Of a DNA stretch of 64,000 bases, positions 47,987 through 60,497 are shown piece after piece. Position 1 is the stretch's first letter. The number at the start of each line of letters is the position of its first letter. The position numbers and the translations under genes are program-made. The stretch is from assembly GCF_028858725.1 (NCBI RefSeq), contig NC_084790.1, forward strand, positions 33,273,031-33,337,030, written 5' to 3'. The notes below the pieces were generated by a model. It worked only from the letters and a program-made list of their open reading frames with translations, did not search any database and was not told where the DNA came from. This DNA comes from Colius striatus (Eukaryota; Chordata; Aves; Coliiformes; Coliidae).

Positions 47987-47991
47987 CTGTT
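47987..47991 (+). repeat. Target-site duplication CTGTT (right)
   Basis: Identical to 46886-46890. Confidence 0.85.
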
Positions 47992-48611
47992 CAATCTAAA
48001 TATGGCTCAGCCACAAGTAGTAATACCTGAAAAACACATGCAAAGTTTCCTCAGATCATACCTGTTTCAAAACTTCCATTACTTCCTCTGACACCTGTGA
48101 TTGAGAGGACGAACTTCTGCAACATACTTGGAAGTCTAAACACATTCATATGGGGCCTTCCTGATATACAAATATGAGGTGCTATTTGTCTCCAGTATGA
48201 ATGAGATTTATGTAAAAGAAAATCTTGCATTTTCACTTAATTACCTTACTTGAAGCAATGGTGTGTGCAACTTAAGAATGCCCAAAGTGTTCCTGTTAAT
48301 CTCTTTCTCTGTAAATCATCCTGAAAAATATTAATCACGTTTCATATAAGTTTTGCAGCAAACAATTTAGCATGTGAATATTTAGGATAATTTTTTCTTG
48401 TCTTTTTTACGAGTAACAAATTGAGCACTGGTCCTGCAAATTGGTTGGATGTGTTTATGTTTTCCGTGTGTATGTTGGATTCATGTCAGTGAGCTATTGA
48501 AGGAAGGATTGATTAGGTCACAGGAGATGGTGGGTATGTGGTCTTTCACCTCTTTCTTTGCAAAATTCACTGCATTCACTTTCAGTTGCCATTTAAACTA
48601 CTTATGAGATC
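47992..48611. other. Intron, no recognised element
   Basis: AT-rich spacer, nothing recognised. Confidence 0.5.
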
Positions 48612-49199
48612 TCACAGAGTCACAGAATATCTGAGGTTGGCATGGATCTGTCCAATGACATTCTCAAACAGCTGACCTGCAGCAGGTTGCTCAGGACTTC
48701 GACCTGCAAAGTTTTGAGTATCTCCACAGTCAGAGACTCCAAAGCCTCTTTCTGCAATTCCAGTTTTTTTCCTTGTGTTTAAATGAGATTCCACATATTT
48801 CAGTTTGTACACATTATCTATTCTCCTGTCACTGAGCACCAGTGAGAAAGGTCTGGCCACCTTTTTTCCATTCCTTTTCATCAGTTATTTATGCACCCTA
48901 GTGAGACTTCCCTGAACTTTCTCTTCTCAAGCCCTAGTTCTCTCTGCCTCTCCTCATATATGTATCAAGCCTCCGTAATTGTATACAAGACCTTTTGCTG
49001 GCTCAATCCAGTAGCTCAATCCAGTATCTTGTATGAGAGCCCAGAGAGCCCTGGGCATATCACTCCAAATTTGGTCTAACCAGAGTTGAATAGACAAGAA
49101 GGATAGACTAGCATGCTGATAAACACTTCTAATGCTGCTGACCTTCTTTGGAGCAGGAACACATTGCTGGCTCATAGCCAACTTGTTGTCCACTAGGAC
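48612..49199 (-). mobile_element. CR1 LINE 3' portion
   Basis: Antisense copy starting at the 3' end (CACAGAGTCACAGAATATCT) and extending into ORF2 (phrases ACATTGCTGGCTCATAGCCA and TTGTTGTCCACTAGGAC). It is an older copy with many changes. The next CR1 abuts its right end. Confidence 0.8.
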
Positions 49200-49500
49200 A
49201 GAATCACAGAATGGCAGGGGTTGGAAGGAACTTCTAGAGAACATCTAATCCAAATCCCTGCTGAAGTATGTTCACGTAGATAAGGTTGCACAGGAACACA
49301 TATGGGTGGATTTGAAAACCTCCAGAGAAGGAGAGTCCACAACCTCTCTGGGCAGACTGTGTCAGTGCTCTGTCACCCTTACAGTAAAATAGTTTTTTTC
49401 TTATGTTTAAGTGGAACTTTTTATGTTCCAGGTTTTGTCCGTTACCCCTTGTCCTGTCACTGGACACTACAGAAAAAAGTGCTGCCCCTCTAGGGCATTC
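49200..49500 (-). mobile_element. Second CR1 3' tail, abutting the first
   Basis: Starts with a fresh CR1 tail (GAATCACAGAATGGCAGGGG) directly where the previous copy stops in mid-ORF2, so it probably inserted into that copy. It runs through the 3'UTR into the end of ORF2. Confidence 0.85.
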
Positions 49501-50598
49501 CTGCAAAAGTGCTTTCCAGAGAGTTGACCTGCTTTCCAGATATTTCATTGGAGAATGTCTCCCACATGTTCCCAAACAACTGAAGTACTGTTCTTCAGGC
49601 AGCTGAGAACAACTTCAACAAGCAAATCTCACATGAAAGTGTGTCTGAGTGTGCTCATAGTATTTGGCTTAACATCAGTTTGCCTAGTTCTTTAGTCCAG
49701 TATGGATCAAGGACTATAAGCTTGGAAAGCCTCCCATGCCACTTGTTTTCTAAACAAACTATCTCTGAGATGCTTTCCTTCATGAAAGCTGTTTTTTGGT
49801 TGTTGGTCTTTTTTTGTTGTGGGTTTGTTTTTTTTTTTTTTTTAAATCCTTCTAGGGCAGGGCTGTTATTATAGCCAGAAAAGTGACAGCACATACTGTC
49901 TTGGAGTTTTAGCCATTTCTGTGTTCCACCTGTGGTCTTGTCTAGCAATGTTAGAAATAATGTTGATTGAAGCTTGTTACCAATTAGCAATTATTGTGGC
50001 ATTCTCTGTCTTCTCTTTATGTCAAGGTAGATGTTATGGTTGGGAGGTGAAAGAAGACAAAAAAAATCCCAGATGAATAGATTCAGTAACTGTGTCTTTC
50101 ACCTCTGTTTCCTTCAACACTTCAAAAGTAGGCTTAAGGACAGAACTGCTCTTTCCTTCCGCTTGTGCCTGTAACTGCAGCATCTCAGTTTCATGTAAAC
50201 GAATTCTCTGGAGCCTCCACTGCAGAACTGCTAAATGCAGAAGCTGTTACCTAGGAAATGTTAACAATAAAGCCTTACGGTTAGTACAAAGAATGAATGA
50301 GACAGGAAAAAAGCTTTTCTATACCAAAAGTAATACAGGAGATTGGAGTTAAAATGTAGTGAAAAATTTGACTTCTTATAATACATTAACTTCCAAATAG
50401 TTAATAGTGATACCACAGTGCAGCATTCTGCACATTTAGAAGGTGACTTTCAAATCAGGGGTGAATTAAGAGAGTTTATGAGGATCCTGAAACTACATTC
50501 TTGTAGATGTCCTGTATTCTGAATAGGTGCAAAATCACATGCCCAAGATATACAAAATCTTGGTCTTATCTAGAAACGCTACACAATTAATTTTTTAC
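49501..50598. other. Intron with a poly(T) run
   Basis: A run of about 17 T at 49827-49843. Otherwise no gene or named repeat. Confidence 0.5.
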
Positions 50599-50603
50599 AT
50601 GAT
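50599..50603 (+). repeat. Target-site duplication ATGAT (left)
   Basis: Identical to 51042-51046. Confidence 0.88.
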
Positions 50604-51041
50604 TGTCGTGGTTTTGTCCAGCCGGGGACAAAGAGCCACGAGGGGGCTCGCTCACTCCTGCCCCTCCCGGCGGAGCGGGGAGGGGAACCAGAGAAAAAGG
50701 GGGAAAACCCGCGTAGGTTGAAATAAAAACAGTTTAATAGAACAACAATAAGAAGAAACAAGTTCAGGAAAAACAGTCATAACAGTAAATGAGGGGATAC
50801 ACAAAAGGAATGGTGCGTGCTGCAGTTGCTCACCACCCAGGACCAGACACCAGCGCTCCCGACCGGCAGCCGAGCCCGCGCTTCCCCAGCCCCGCCCCCG
50901 ACTAGCTCCCTGCCTATCTGTACTGGGCATGATGTCAGGATGGTATCGAATACCTGTTGGCCAGCCCGGGTCAGCTGCCCATGCTGTGCCCCTACCTACT
51001 TCCTCATCAAAGTTAACTCTATCCTAGCCCAAACCAGGACA
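50604..51041 (-). mobile_element. 438-bp solo ERVL LTR with TSD ATGAT
   Basis: Plus-strand ends TGTCGTGGTTTTG and AACCAGGACA, flanked by exact ATGAT repeats. Closely related to the 5' LTR of the provirus at 11399-11844, which fixes its orientation as antisense. Its CpGs are better kept than in the 11399 copy (for example CGGCGGAGCGGGG near 50669), suggesting a younger insertion. Confidence 0.92.
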
Positions 51042-51046
51042 ATGAT
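51042..51046 (+). repeat. Target-site duplication ATGAT (right)
   Basis: Identical to 50599-50603. Confidence 0.88.
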
Positions 51047-53381
51047 GAGCTGTAACTGTAACTAGATGATAGCCTAGAAGTAGTGCTTAGAGGGGAAAAA
51101 AAATAATCTCAACTGCCAAATTGAGCTTCATAACTAACTAGTATATTACATTGTCTGGGTAGCTGTAAGTGGGTAGGAGCTAAAAAGAGAAAAACTTGAT
51201 AGATTACTGATTGTGAATCAGTTTGGTCATCAGTGGAAATATTTGTTGAGATAAATCTGAATTAAAGGTGTTACTGGTATTGGTCATCATGCACAGTAAG
51301 CCTGCTTAAGGAGATCCCTGAAATTTTTGACTCAACTAGTCTGCATTACCTTTCCAGTTGCAATGGAATTCTAGCTTGCTTGTAATTCCAATTAGCCTTT
51401 CTTATGTCCCAGGAAAGAAATTGCCAGCTTGTCTGAGTAAAATGTAAGAATTCCTGTATCACTCAGACCCTGCAGAGTAGGATGTGAACTCACAGTAGAG
51501 AAAACCTGATAGTAGCGAAGAACCATGAATATTTCAGCTGGGGTTTGTGGTCACTGTCTTCCTCTTTCTATACACAGATTTCCCAACAGGCTCGAAGTAT
51601 CAAGAGGCTTGTGGTTAGGTAGCTGAATGAGGACAATCATGTTTATTCTTATTACATCCCACCTGGTAAAAAAAAAATCTATAACAAACAGATCTTGTCA
51701 GACTTCAGATGATCAGTTTCCCAGTCCTTCTCTATAGAAGATGTAAAAGAGCCATTTGTCACATTTTGAGGGATTGAAGGGTTGCTTTTGATTCAGGGAT
51801 GCTTTTAATTTAGGGCTCTGAGAGAACAAGTAACCAGAAAAAGAAATGTGGAAGGGAAAAGCCACAGGATCAGCTCACCTGTCAGCAAATTTCCTGGTGG
51901 TTCATTTCTGGGGAAATTCAGGAGAAATCATCCTGGCAGATTGCATAGGTTTCTCCCTCTAAGAATCAATGTTCCACTATTGTCATTGAAGAGCTACTGT
52001 AGAAAGCAAGAGTGAACAGAGTCTTCCAGCACTGTTGACACACTGAAGAGGTGATTTATAAGAGACACGTAAGGGATTGTGAAAACTTTTTCACTTAGCC
52101 TTTAATAATACTAATAAACAGTTTGGAAGGACTTTGACATTGTCTCCTTCCAACCTTAAACCTTTCAGAAGGCCAGATAACCTTGCCTTAGGCAGGGTAA
52201 GAGATGTTAAATATGTATACATATATGTGTGTGTAAGTGTGTATTACAACAAGGCTGTCTCTTATTAACTCAGTTAAGACTCAGACAGCAATGAGTCAAT
52301 CTGGAGCAATCCTGACCCCGGAACTAAGGATGGCAATAAGCCACCTACAGTGTTCTTCCAGGGTGAAGGTACCTTCAGTAGTAAATGATGTGTGGTGTTT
52401 TCTCTTCACCCATGTAATCAGGCTTGGTCTTGCTGCATCCCTCCAATAGCCTGATGATGAAGTATCACAGAAAATGGCCTCTACCCTTCCCTAGAACTTG
52501 TTTTCCTCCCCATCTGGATGATTGCTACTCATTTCTCAATAAAAGTGCCTCTGAAATACAGGGCAAATGACTTTATTCAGCATGCAGAGACAGGGAGGCA
52601 TGTAATAACTCTGTCTTTTTGCATGGTTGTGCAAGGGCTTTACACAATAGAAAAGAGCTCAGTCAGGAGCATACAAGGGCTGAAAATTTGGGGTCAAATG
52701 CATGCAAGGGTAGAAAAAGGACCAGGAAGGGCCAAGATCCCACCTACGTGCTAAGAATTAGAGATAATGGTGTCCAAGAGTAGATAAGAGACATGCAGAG
52801 ATACTGCTTGTTTTGATCCATGGTAGGAGCCTAGAAATCATCAACAACTCCAAATGACTGCTGATGCTGTGTACTCCTACCTGTCACTGGCTGTGTAATT
52901 TCTGGCAATAATTAAGACTGTGATTGCTTGTTCCTGCAATCAAGGTTTTGAGTTCCTTTCCTAGCCCTAGTGTCATTTCTTTCTGGATGTGTCACCTGCA
53001 TGTTACATTAAAGACTCTCCAAGATCAATCTTTGATCACTTCAGTGACTGAGCTGATGGAATGAAAACATTGTGTGGACGGCAGCTTGTCCCCTTCAGGA
53101 CTGCAAACCAATTCTGTTGCCATTACTCAAATCTACGGATATGGTTGCTTCCTCTTGCTGCCATACTTCTCCCATCAGTGCCAAGTAACCCAATCTGGTG
53201 TGCTCAGGCTGGGTGCATTGCCCACCTCCTGCCTCTGTGGGGAGTGTGCTTCCTTCTCAGTGGAAGGAGAAACCTTTCCAGATAGAGACCAAATGAAAGT
53301 CTTGAGTGTGGGGAAGGAAAGAGCTGGCATCATGGTGGTTTTGCCTCATTCTTACAGGGCTTTCTATTGTGCTTTCTCTAG
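51047..53381. other. Intron end before CPLX1 exon 2
   Basis: Mostly unique AT-rich sequence. A short TA/TG-rich microsatellite lies at 52211-52242. The last 30 bases are pyrimidine-rich and end in TTTCTCTAG, the acceptor used by CPLX1. Confidence 0.6.
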
Positions 53382-53557
53382 GGGCTACCAAAGATATGGG
53401 GAAGATGCTGGGTGGGGATGAGGAGAAAGACCCAGATGCTGCCAAGAAAGAAGAGGAACGACAAGAAGCCCTCAGGCAACAAGAGGAAGAGAGGAAAGCC
53501 AAATATGCGAAGATGGAGGCTGAAAGAGAAGTTATGAGACAAGGGATTCGAGACAAG
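53382..53557 (+). CDS. CPLX1: CPLX1 coding exon 2 (residues 11-69)
   Basis: 176 nt encode the rest of Gly11 and residues 12-69. The complexin pattern is clear: [11 protein letters not shown], an acidic/basic accessory helix (about residues 29-47), and the start of the central helix (48-69). SNARE-contact residues known from the family are present: Arg48, Tyr52, Lys54, Arg59, Arg63 and Lys69. [11 protein letters not shown] and [18 protein letters not shown] are CPLX1-specific; CPLX2 has EEEKDPDAQKK and HARMEAEREKVRQQIRDK. The acceptor is CTCTAG|GG, the donor AAG|GTAGGG at 53557/53558, leaving a phase-0 intron. Tyr70 and the C-terminal membrane-binding region must lie in later exons beyond the window. 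Confidence 0.96.
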
Positions 53558-56500
53558 GTAGGGATGCAGCTTTCAGCACACACTGGGCAACTTAAAATGC
53601 TCAGTGAAGACCTACTGTTTTCAGATGATTTGTGACCAGTTCCCTGAGCACCTGGATAGAACCAGATAATTACTTTGCCACACTAAAGCTTCTAATCTTG
53701 TGCATCATCCCTCAAATTCTGACCCGGCTTAAACACACTTCTCACACTGAAAAGCAATTGCAAAGTTAAAATAGTGATTGAAGATGAGGGGAGAAAAAGG
53801 TCAGTTTTTCTCATCATCTGTTAAATGGTCACATTATTTTAAACATTAGAGGCTTCTCTGTACTTAAGTGGATGTTTTCCAAGCCTTCATTTTTGGTTTG
53901 GGAGGATGGTTGTAATTCAACATGGCTCTGATACAATCTAAGCATCTTCTGTATTTCTTCCAAGGCTTTTGTTGTGTTGACAGGTGAAATGGGACAAATC
54001 TACTCTAGATTTCATGTTTAGGCATCCATTACTCACATAGGATTAATCTGAAGGAAAGTTTCCTTTATCTAAGAGACTTAACCATTGGAAAGCACTCCTT
54101 GCTACTTAAGTCGATTCTTCTAATGATACAGTTTGGCCTGAGAAGAAAACAAAAAAATTGTGAGGATTCAGAATGAGATTTAAAAGAAATGTACAACCCA
54201 AACCTTTACTAGAGAAATAAGCTTAATTTAGGCAGCTGAACCCATTGTTGCCATATATTAGTTTCAGTTGTTGACGTGCAGAAAGAGAAGGCAGTTTTGC
54301 TGCCCCATCCTCAAGACTGGTCCAGACTGGCTCAAATTTATCTCTTTAGAATAACTTAGTTTTATAGAAAGAGGCTCTGAAACTCAGATGACTTGAAAAT
54401 AAATGTGAGTAATGGTTGGAGGAAGCATTTATGATGATAAATGCCTGTATATTGTCTTAGAACATGCCAAAGAACAATAGAAAATGCCTTTTGACAGAGT
54501 GAGGAAGTCCTGCTCAGTGTAAGAGATACTTCCTGTGCAATGCCTACCTCTGCACAGGTTGTAGTCCCTAAAAATATAGCTGGGAGAAAGCTTCAAAGTC
54601 TTACTAGAGACCTGAGAATGGCTGTCCATAAAAAAACTATGTTTGCACTGGGCCAAACTTTGGACCCAACACTTATGATTCAGGAGGGAAGCATGGATAA
54701 GGATGAATTCTGGCTGCATGGCACATCTTGTAAAAAGCTATCAAGAATTGTTCTGCAAATGAAAAAAATTGAGATTATGCTTCTAAGAAAAGAAAGTACT
54801 TACAGGGAATTGTCTGGCTGTGACACTGACAGAAAAATGTATTTATATGATCATTTAAAAAGTATTAATTACCAGATAGACAGATTCAGAATCTCTGCCT
54901 GGTCAAAATTTGCTGTTTTTATTAATCTATTTAATGAATACATCTAGATAGTGTAATGTGATGTGGTGTTTTCTGCAGAATCAGAAAAGAATGATAAAGC
55001 TGTAAATGAGAGTTCTGTGAAAGACAGAGATTGCTGTGACATGACAAAGAAATGGATTTGATGGTATACAAGACTTTGTCTTCAAGTATTGTGATTTGGT
55101 GGCTGGAAATGTGAAAGAATAGAAAAAAGAGACTGGATTATTTTCACCATTACTTATTTATTTAGCAATTACTTTGAATATTTCACCAACTCCAGTAAAA
55201 GTATAAATACAGAGAAGGAGAAAACTGAAACATAGATTCTGTCTGGTATTTCTATCTACAGAAGTTGTTATCAGGTATGAACTAAATCCTGGGAGGTTTA
55301 GGTCTCCCAGATCTCCCAGATAATAGTTGCTCAGTTTTCACATAGAGTGAGAAATGTGTGTAAGTTGAGTAAATGATTAGAAACAGATTGTTCATGCAGA
55401 ATACAAGTTTAAAAGTATGCATCTTAGGTCACAAACCCACAGTCACTAAGTGCAACTGCAGGATGTGCAGGAAACAACACAGAGAATGACAGCTTCATTG
55501 ATCAGTTAAGACTCTAGGTGAGACCTACAGAAAGGACGGGCTCATCATATTTGTTATTTTGTACTTTTTGCCTTGTCTCTTAAACATTTGAATTTTTAAA
55601 GATGATATTTGGATATGGAATTTTGAAATAACTGGACCACCAGTTGTCAGCCAGCTCCTACCCAGTATTGAAATTCAGTGTCTGGTAATGAAAATGGATT
55701 GAAAGAATGTAAAGAACGTAACTGGGCTATACTCCAGCTTCCTTCTACTTCAAGGTATATATATGCAGCTTGCTTTCTGATCTGATCTGGGCTTGATCTC
55801 AACACTAGTGCCTCACAGATCTTTTAGGCCCTACCACAGCTGTCTCTGGGGAGAGCTGCCACACTTGATCAACACAGACTGCCAAGAGGCCTTTAGTGCC
55901 CCTGTGCCTGGTAGGTCAGAATCTGTTGCCAGCAGCCCACTTGCTAAGCTGTGGATAGCTGATGCCCCTCTCACCTTGCTAATACCAAGTACTATCAACT
56001 TGCCATGCCAGAGCAGACATCTTGTTTCCAGTGCTCTTTGGTGGAATACTACCTTATATAAAGAAATGACCTTGTTTGTGTTATATACCTGTACATCTCA
56101 GCAGCACAAGTTAATTACTTTATTTATGTAAGGATCCATAATTACTTATTTTCACCACTGTAGTAGAACCTATGGATGACAGCGCCCTAGTGCATGCTCT
56201 GTAATTAACACTCGGACTTGGTTGCTGGTGAGACAATGCCTCTAACTTTAACTCCTGCAAATCTTACACATGCCTTAGAAAGCTGGCATTTCTGAGCCCA
56301 TGCTGAAAAGTAGCAACCGTTCTCCTCAAAATGGTAGGTTTCAGTCAAAAAGGATGTAAACTTAGTCCTCTGGCTAAATGACTTGGCTTCAGGACAGAAT
56401 TTATGTTTCAATTTAGGCCATGCTTGAGATGAAGCATGAACTGCTTCAGTAGCTACTGTGTACTCAGTTCTCAGACCAAAAGGGGAAAGTGTCTCTGGCC

Positions 56501-59128
56501 CAGCTTGTCTTTGACCAGCCCTATGTACAACGAAGAATAAAGCAGAACTTTAGTTATACTAAAAAGGATTCCTGCCCTCCAAACTGAGCATGAAACTTGC
56601 ATTTGAAGTATGAAAAGGTGATAAATGGAAATTTGAAATGCTGGAAAAAATAAGGTTGTCTCTACAAATTGTAATTGACTCTGCTGGGTGCTGTGTAAAG
56701 ATTGTGGCATAGTGCATAATTGCATCATCATACATTTACACTTCTAGGAACCTCATCTCTCTCATTGCACAAGACAGGGTCAACTGTCTTCTTCACAAGA
56801 TTGTTTACCACATAGTAGCTACATTCTTTTGGTAAATAATGAATTTTCTTATCTGAAGGTTTAGTTCTTTGTTGCTGTTATTAACCTTTCACTAACATAG
56901 TTAATGAGTTCATCCCAAGCATGGTTTCTTCTGAGATTTATCTGGATGAGGGACAAAGAGTTTTGTTGGGTTTTTTCTGTCTGCAAAGTACAGAAACAAA
57001 AAGATCATGATGTGATTAAAGCCTTGGTGGCAGAAGAATGTTAACATCTTCTTGCATTGGTGAGCTTTTATGACATAAGAGAAGATGCTTGGGACTTCTT
57101 TCTCTTTGCTGGCAATGGGGAAATGGTGAAGTCTGGGGTTTGATGTTTGTTCCTGCCGGCAGCATCTCACACGGCAAGAGAATGCACAGTCCTTGTTCTG
57201 TTTAAGTGTGAGTCCTTCTGTCTCTGCATGTGTCCCATTATTCTTCCAATTTTTCTTATTGTGCCATTAAATGTTCTTATTGGTGAGGCAGTAAGATTCT
57301 TTGCAGTATTTATAACTGTCTGTGTCCCAGGAAAACCATGAAAACTGATCAATTCTTTGTAGATATTTAAGACATGTAATTTCCAGATCTTCCATGATTC
57401 AAGGCAGGTGGTATTGGAATTTATTTCTATAAACGTGAGAATATTTGGGTTACTGGCAACAAGAGAAGTTGTAAGTTAGAGCCTTTGTTCTTGACAGTGC
57501 TTTTTTCCTTTTTTTCTAAATTTGATTGCTGAACTCATATTTAGCAGAAATATTTATATGAAAATATTTAGCAAAATATTAAAATACTTAGCAAAAAGGG
57601 AGTCATATTCTTACATGAGACAATCAACATGCAACATCATGTAATTATTTACATTTAACATTTCATTTGCATATTTCCATATGTAATTGGTACATAGCTG
57701 TGAAAATCCTGTTTTAGGGCAGGAAAAGTACCAGAATGTGAATTGACTGTTTTCCGGCAATATCAGACCTTTGAAACTACGCTACAAGCTCAGGAGTGCA
57801 AACTTAACTTTGGTAAAAAATTGTTGTTATAAAATATCTTCACAATGTTAGCTAAACTCTTCGGTGCTTGTCTAACATCATCTGCAGATATTGCCAAAAG
57901 CTTTAAAAATTTCTGTACAAAAGAAATAATTTCACTGCTTACAAATGCAATTTTGAAAATAGAGTCTTCTTTACAAGGAATAAGCTATATTTTTCATTGG
58001 GTACTATATACAGGTGAAAAAAGTGCAAAAATTGTATTCCTTGCATGTGAAAAGGTGAGGAATTCCAAACAAAGAGAAGATTTTCCTCAACAATGAATCA
58101 TGTTCTGTAATTCAAATTTTTAAATACATATGTCAATTAATAGAAGCAATCTGTTCTCTTCCATTTAAAAAAACCAAAAAACATTTAAATTAAACCAGTA
58201 ATGTGATTTTTTTTACCCATCACTTGTGATCTAATAAAGTTGTGGCTCCTGTTCATTGTGTTGGCCTTAAAATAGATTTTCAGATGTACATATATTGTGC
58301 AGATGCAGAAATATCATTAACTTGATTCTTCTCCTGATTCCACAGTGAGTTTGCTAATTCAGGATAACAACCAACAAATAAAAAAATTCTTGCTTAGTTT
58401 TTAGTTCAGTGTAGGTAGTCTTTGTGCTGTAGACTAAAGATTGTTTACAATTGATTCATAGGTGCACTGACTATGAGAAAGCAATAGGCTTGGCTATGAT
58501 ACTCTCAGTGTCATGCGTTGCAAGACAGGCATTATATTGTCCCTTCTGATAAGTGGGCTCCGGGGTAAGTAGGAACAGTTAACTCCATTAGATGACAACC
58601 CAGAAGAACTACACTATTCACAGCCATAAAGTACAGGCTGTCCTGGGTGAAGAAGACTGCAAAGGCAATGTCAATGTGCTGTGTTATTTACTGTTTTCTG
58701 AACACATTTGGTTTGTTGGTTTTTGAGGATAGTGAAAGCTGGAGTAAGCCAAAGCAGAGCTGTAAGAAGGAAAGAAGATTTGCAGGGTGATTGAAGAGCA
58801 CCATAAAACAGTAGATCATTTTCATATTGGTATTCAGAGACATCCAAGGGGATAAACTGATTTGACCTTGTTGCGTTAAAGGTTAAAGGAATTTGGTAGA
58901 AAACATAGCTCTTTCCATTCCAGTTTATCCTTAGGTATCAGAGGGACTGGGTGCAGCTAGGCTTAGAATTTGAGTGATGCACAGTATGGTGCAATAAGTC
59001 CAGTAACATTTGGTATATCAAACTGTCACAATTATGGATGCATAAATAGCACAATGCACCTTCAGTCTAGTCATGCCCATGAACTAGCTTGGCGACATTT
59101 AAGGAGCTGGATCACGTTCAATGAGAAC
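53558..59128 (+). other. CPLX1: Next CPLX1 intron, start
   Basis: About 5.6 kb of AT-rich intron with no named repeat. The open frame at 54540-54947 (135 codons) has no recognisable domain. No sequence encoding the expected next peptide (starting YG and a Lys/Glu-rich stretch) is seen anywhere up to 64000. Confidence 0.6.
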
Positions 59129-59720
59129 TGTCATGGCTAAATTTACAAATAGTGCAGTTTATTGAAGCAACACAGTGCAGATGCCTTTGGATTGCCAAAT
59201 ACACTGCCTGCAAAAGCACATGCAAATATTAAGAATAACACAGCCAGAGATACATGCATTAAAATATCAAATGACTCTCTGGACTGGTCTAAGTTTTGTG
59301 GGAAAGCACTCAGAATAGCTGTGTGTTTGAATCTCAGCCAACAGGTGTCCCAGTGGCAAGGGTTTAGCCTGTTGACTGATCCCAGAAAGCAGCAATGAAG
59401 TGCTCCTGACTCGTTTGCAATGTTGTCTTCCCCCTAACATCCCTCATTTCTTAAGCTACATTTATACCATTTTTTGCTTTTAGCTGGAGCTTGAGTGGCT
59501 CTAGTCGTATTCTTTATCATAATCTGTGTAAAATTTCAGTGAGGGGAGATCACACCTCAGAAGCAGATAGTTTTCAGGATGTTTTGGTATTATGATGAGA
59601 TTATAATGAGCAAATCTCAACAAAAGGACATGATTTCAGTTACAGAATTGTTTTCCCATGTAACAAGGTGGCAGGTTATGTTGCCTGAGAGCTATCACAG
59701 GACAGAACAGATTCCTTCTC
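59129..59720 (-). mobile_element. Antisense ERV LTR fragment
   Basis: The plus strand begins TGTCATGGCTAAATTTAC, and on the minus strand an AATAAA signal (CTTCAATAAACTGC) lies about 30 bp from that end, as in the R/U5 of an avian ERV LTR. The upstream side fades near 59700 without a clear terminus. Confidence 0.5.
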
Positions 59721-59749
59721 AGTTCAGCAGCACAGCAAGGCAGGGAATG

Positions 59750-60071
59750 GCTATTGCTGTCAGTCCCTCACTGATGGCTCCCACTGCTTGTTACTCCTCA
59801 GGGCAGGAGGACTCCTCACATTCCCCACAGCTCCAGCACAAGATCTCTTGCATGTCAGGCACAGAGCTCTCAGCCGTGAGTCCAACCTGAAGCTGCAGCT
59901 CCTCACCACCTCCTGTGTGGGTCTCCCCTGGCCAGCCTGCAGCCCAACTTAGCCTGCGCCATGGCCTCCTCCTCACACAGCCTCAGCCTCTCCAGGCACC
60001 TCTCTGCTGTGGGATCCTCCCAGAGTGGCGGGCAGGTGTCAGTCTTGCCAATGCCTTCTCTGGTTTGCAGG
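59750..60071 (-). mobile_element. GC-rich LTR U3 repeat fragment
   Basis: Phrases such as CAGGAGGACTCCTCACATTC and GCTGCAGCTCCTCACCACC match the roughly 60-bp array of the long LTR family at 29880-30450. The class I ERV LTR starts directly at its right edge (60072), so it was probably the insertion target. Confidence 0.45.
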
Positions 60072-60483
60072 TGTAAGAAACAAATTTTCTCGTGGATGAC
60101 AGAGGTGAGACTCTGCAGCGAAGCACTTTTATGTAGCATTCTTGCAAGAGCAGATATCCATAGCTAGTAGGCACACCTGATGGATATAACATTTGGCTAT
60201 TTATTCCCTATCCTATCTGCAAGCTCCCACCCTTGTTTCTCCATTGATTAAGTATTCCAAGGTTTACAATTTATCAGAGGTACATAGAATCAGATGTCTC
60301 ATTCCTATTCACAATTCTTATCTTAATCACCCATCCCTCCTTTGTCTGTTTGTCTCCTTTTATTTGAAGATTTCAAAACTGTCTGGTAGTTAGTTAGCAA
60401 TATAGAGAAACAGATTTCAGTTGAGGTTCTTTAGTCTTAGTTTCCTTCCCTCCAAACTGCAAAACCCATTAACATTTTCTACA
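60072..60483 (-). mobile_element. 3' LTR of the class I ERV
   Basis: Plus-strand ends TGTAAGAAA and TTTTCTACA give a 412-bp LTR with matching inverted termini (TGTAGAAA / TTTCTTACA on the minus strand). A TATA-like ACATAAAAG lies at about 60127-60135 on the minus strand. The LTR is directly followed by a polypurine tract, fixing it as the 3' LTR. Confidence 0.8.
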
Positions 60484-60497
60484 ACTCCCCCCTTTCT
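60484..60497 (-). other. Polypurine tract of the class I ERV
   Basis: Minus strand reads GAAAGGGGGGAGT immediately before the LTR start TGTAGAAA, the usual plus-strand primer site of retroviruses. Confidence 0.8.

Larger units (their letters stand above)
2499..53381 (+). other. CPLX1: CPLX1 intron (about 50.9 kb), phase 1
   Basis: It starts with GTAAGT at 2499 and ends with a pyrimidine-rich tract and AG at 53380-53381. Almost all repeats in the window lie inside it. Long first coding introns are common in synaptic genes. I see no conserved coding exon inside; features below describe the contents. Confidence 0.85.

Noticed and set aside
53306..53635. Open frame reading through CPLX1 exon 2 into both flanking introns
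   Set aside because: Only residues encoded by 53382-53557 match complexin; both ends are good splice sites, so the extensions are intron.
54540..54947. 135-codon open frame in the intron after exon 2
   Set aside because: No domain, no splice or promoter context, composition like the surrounding intron.
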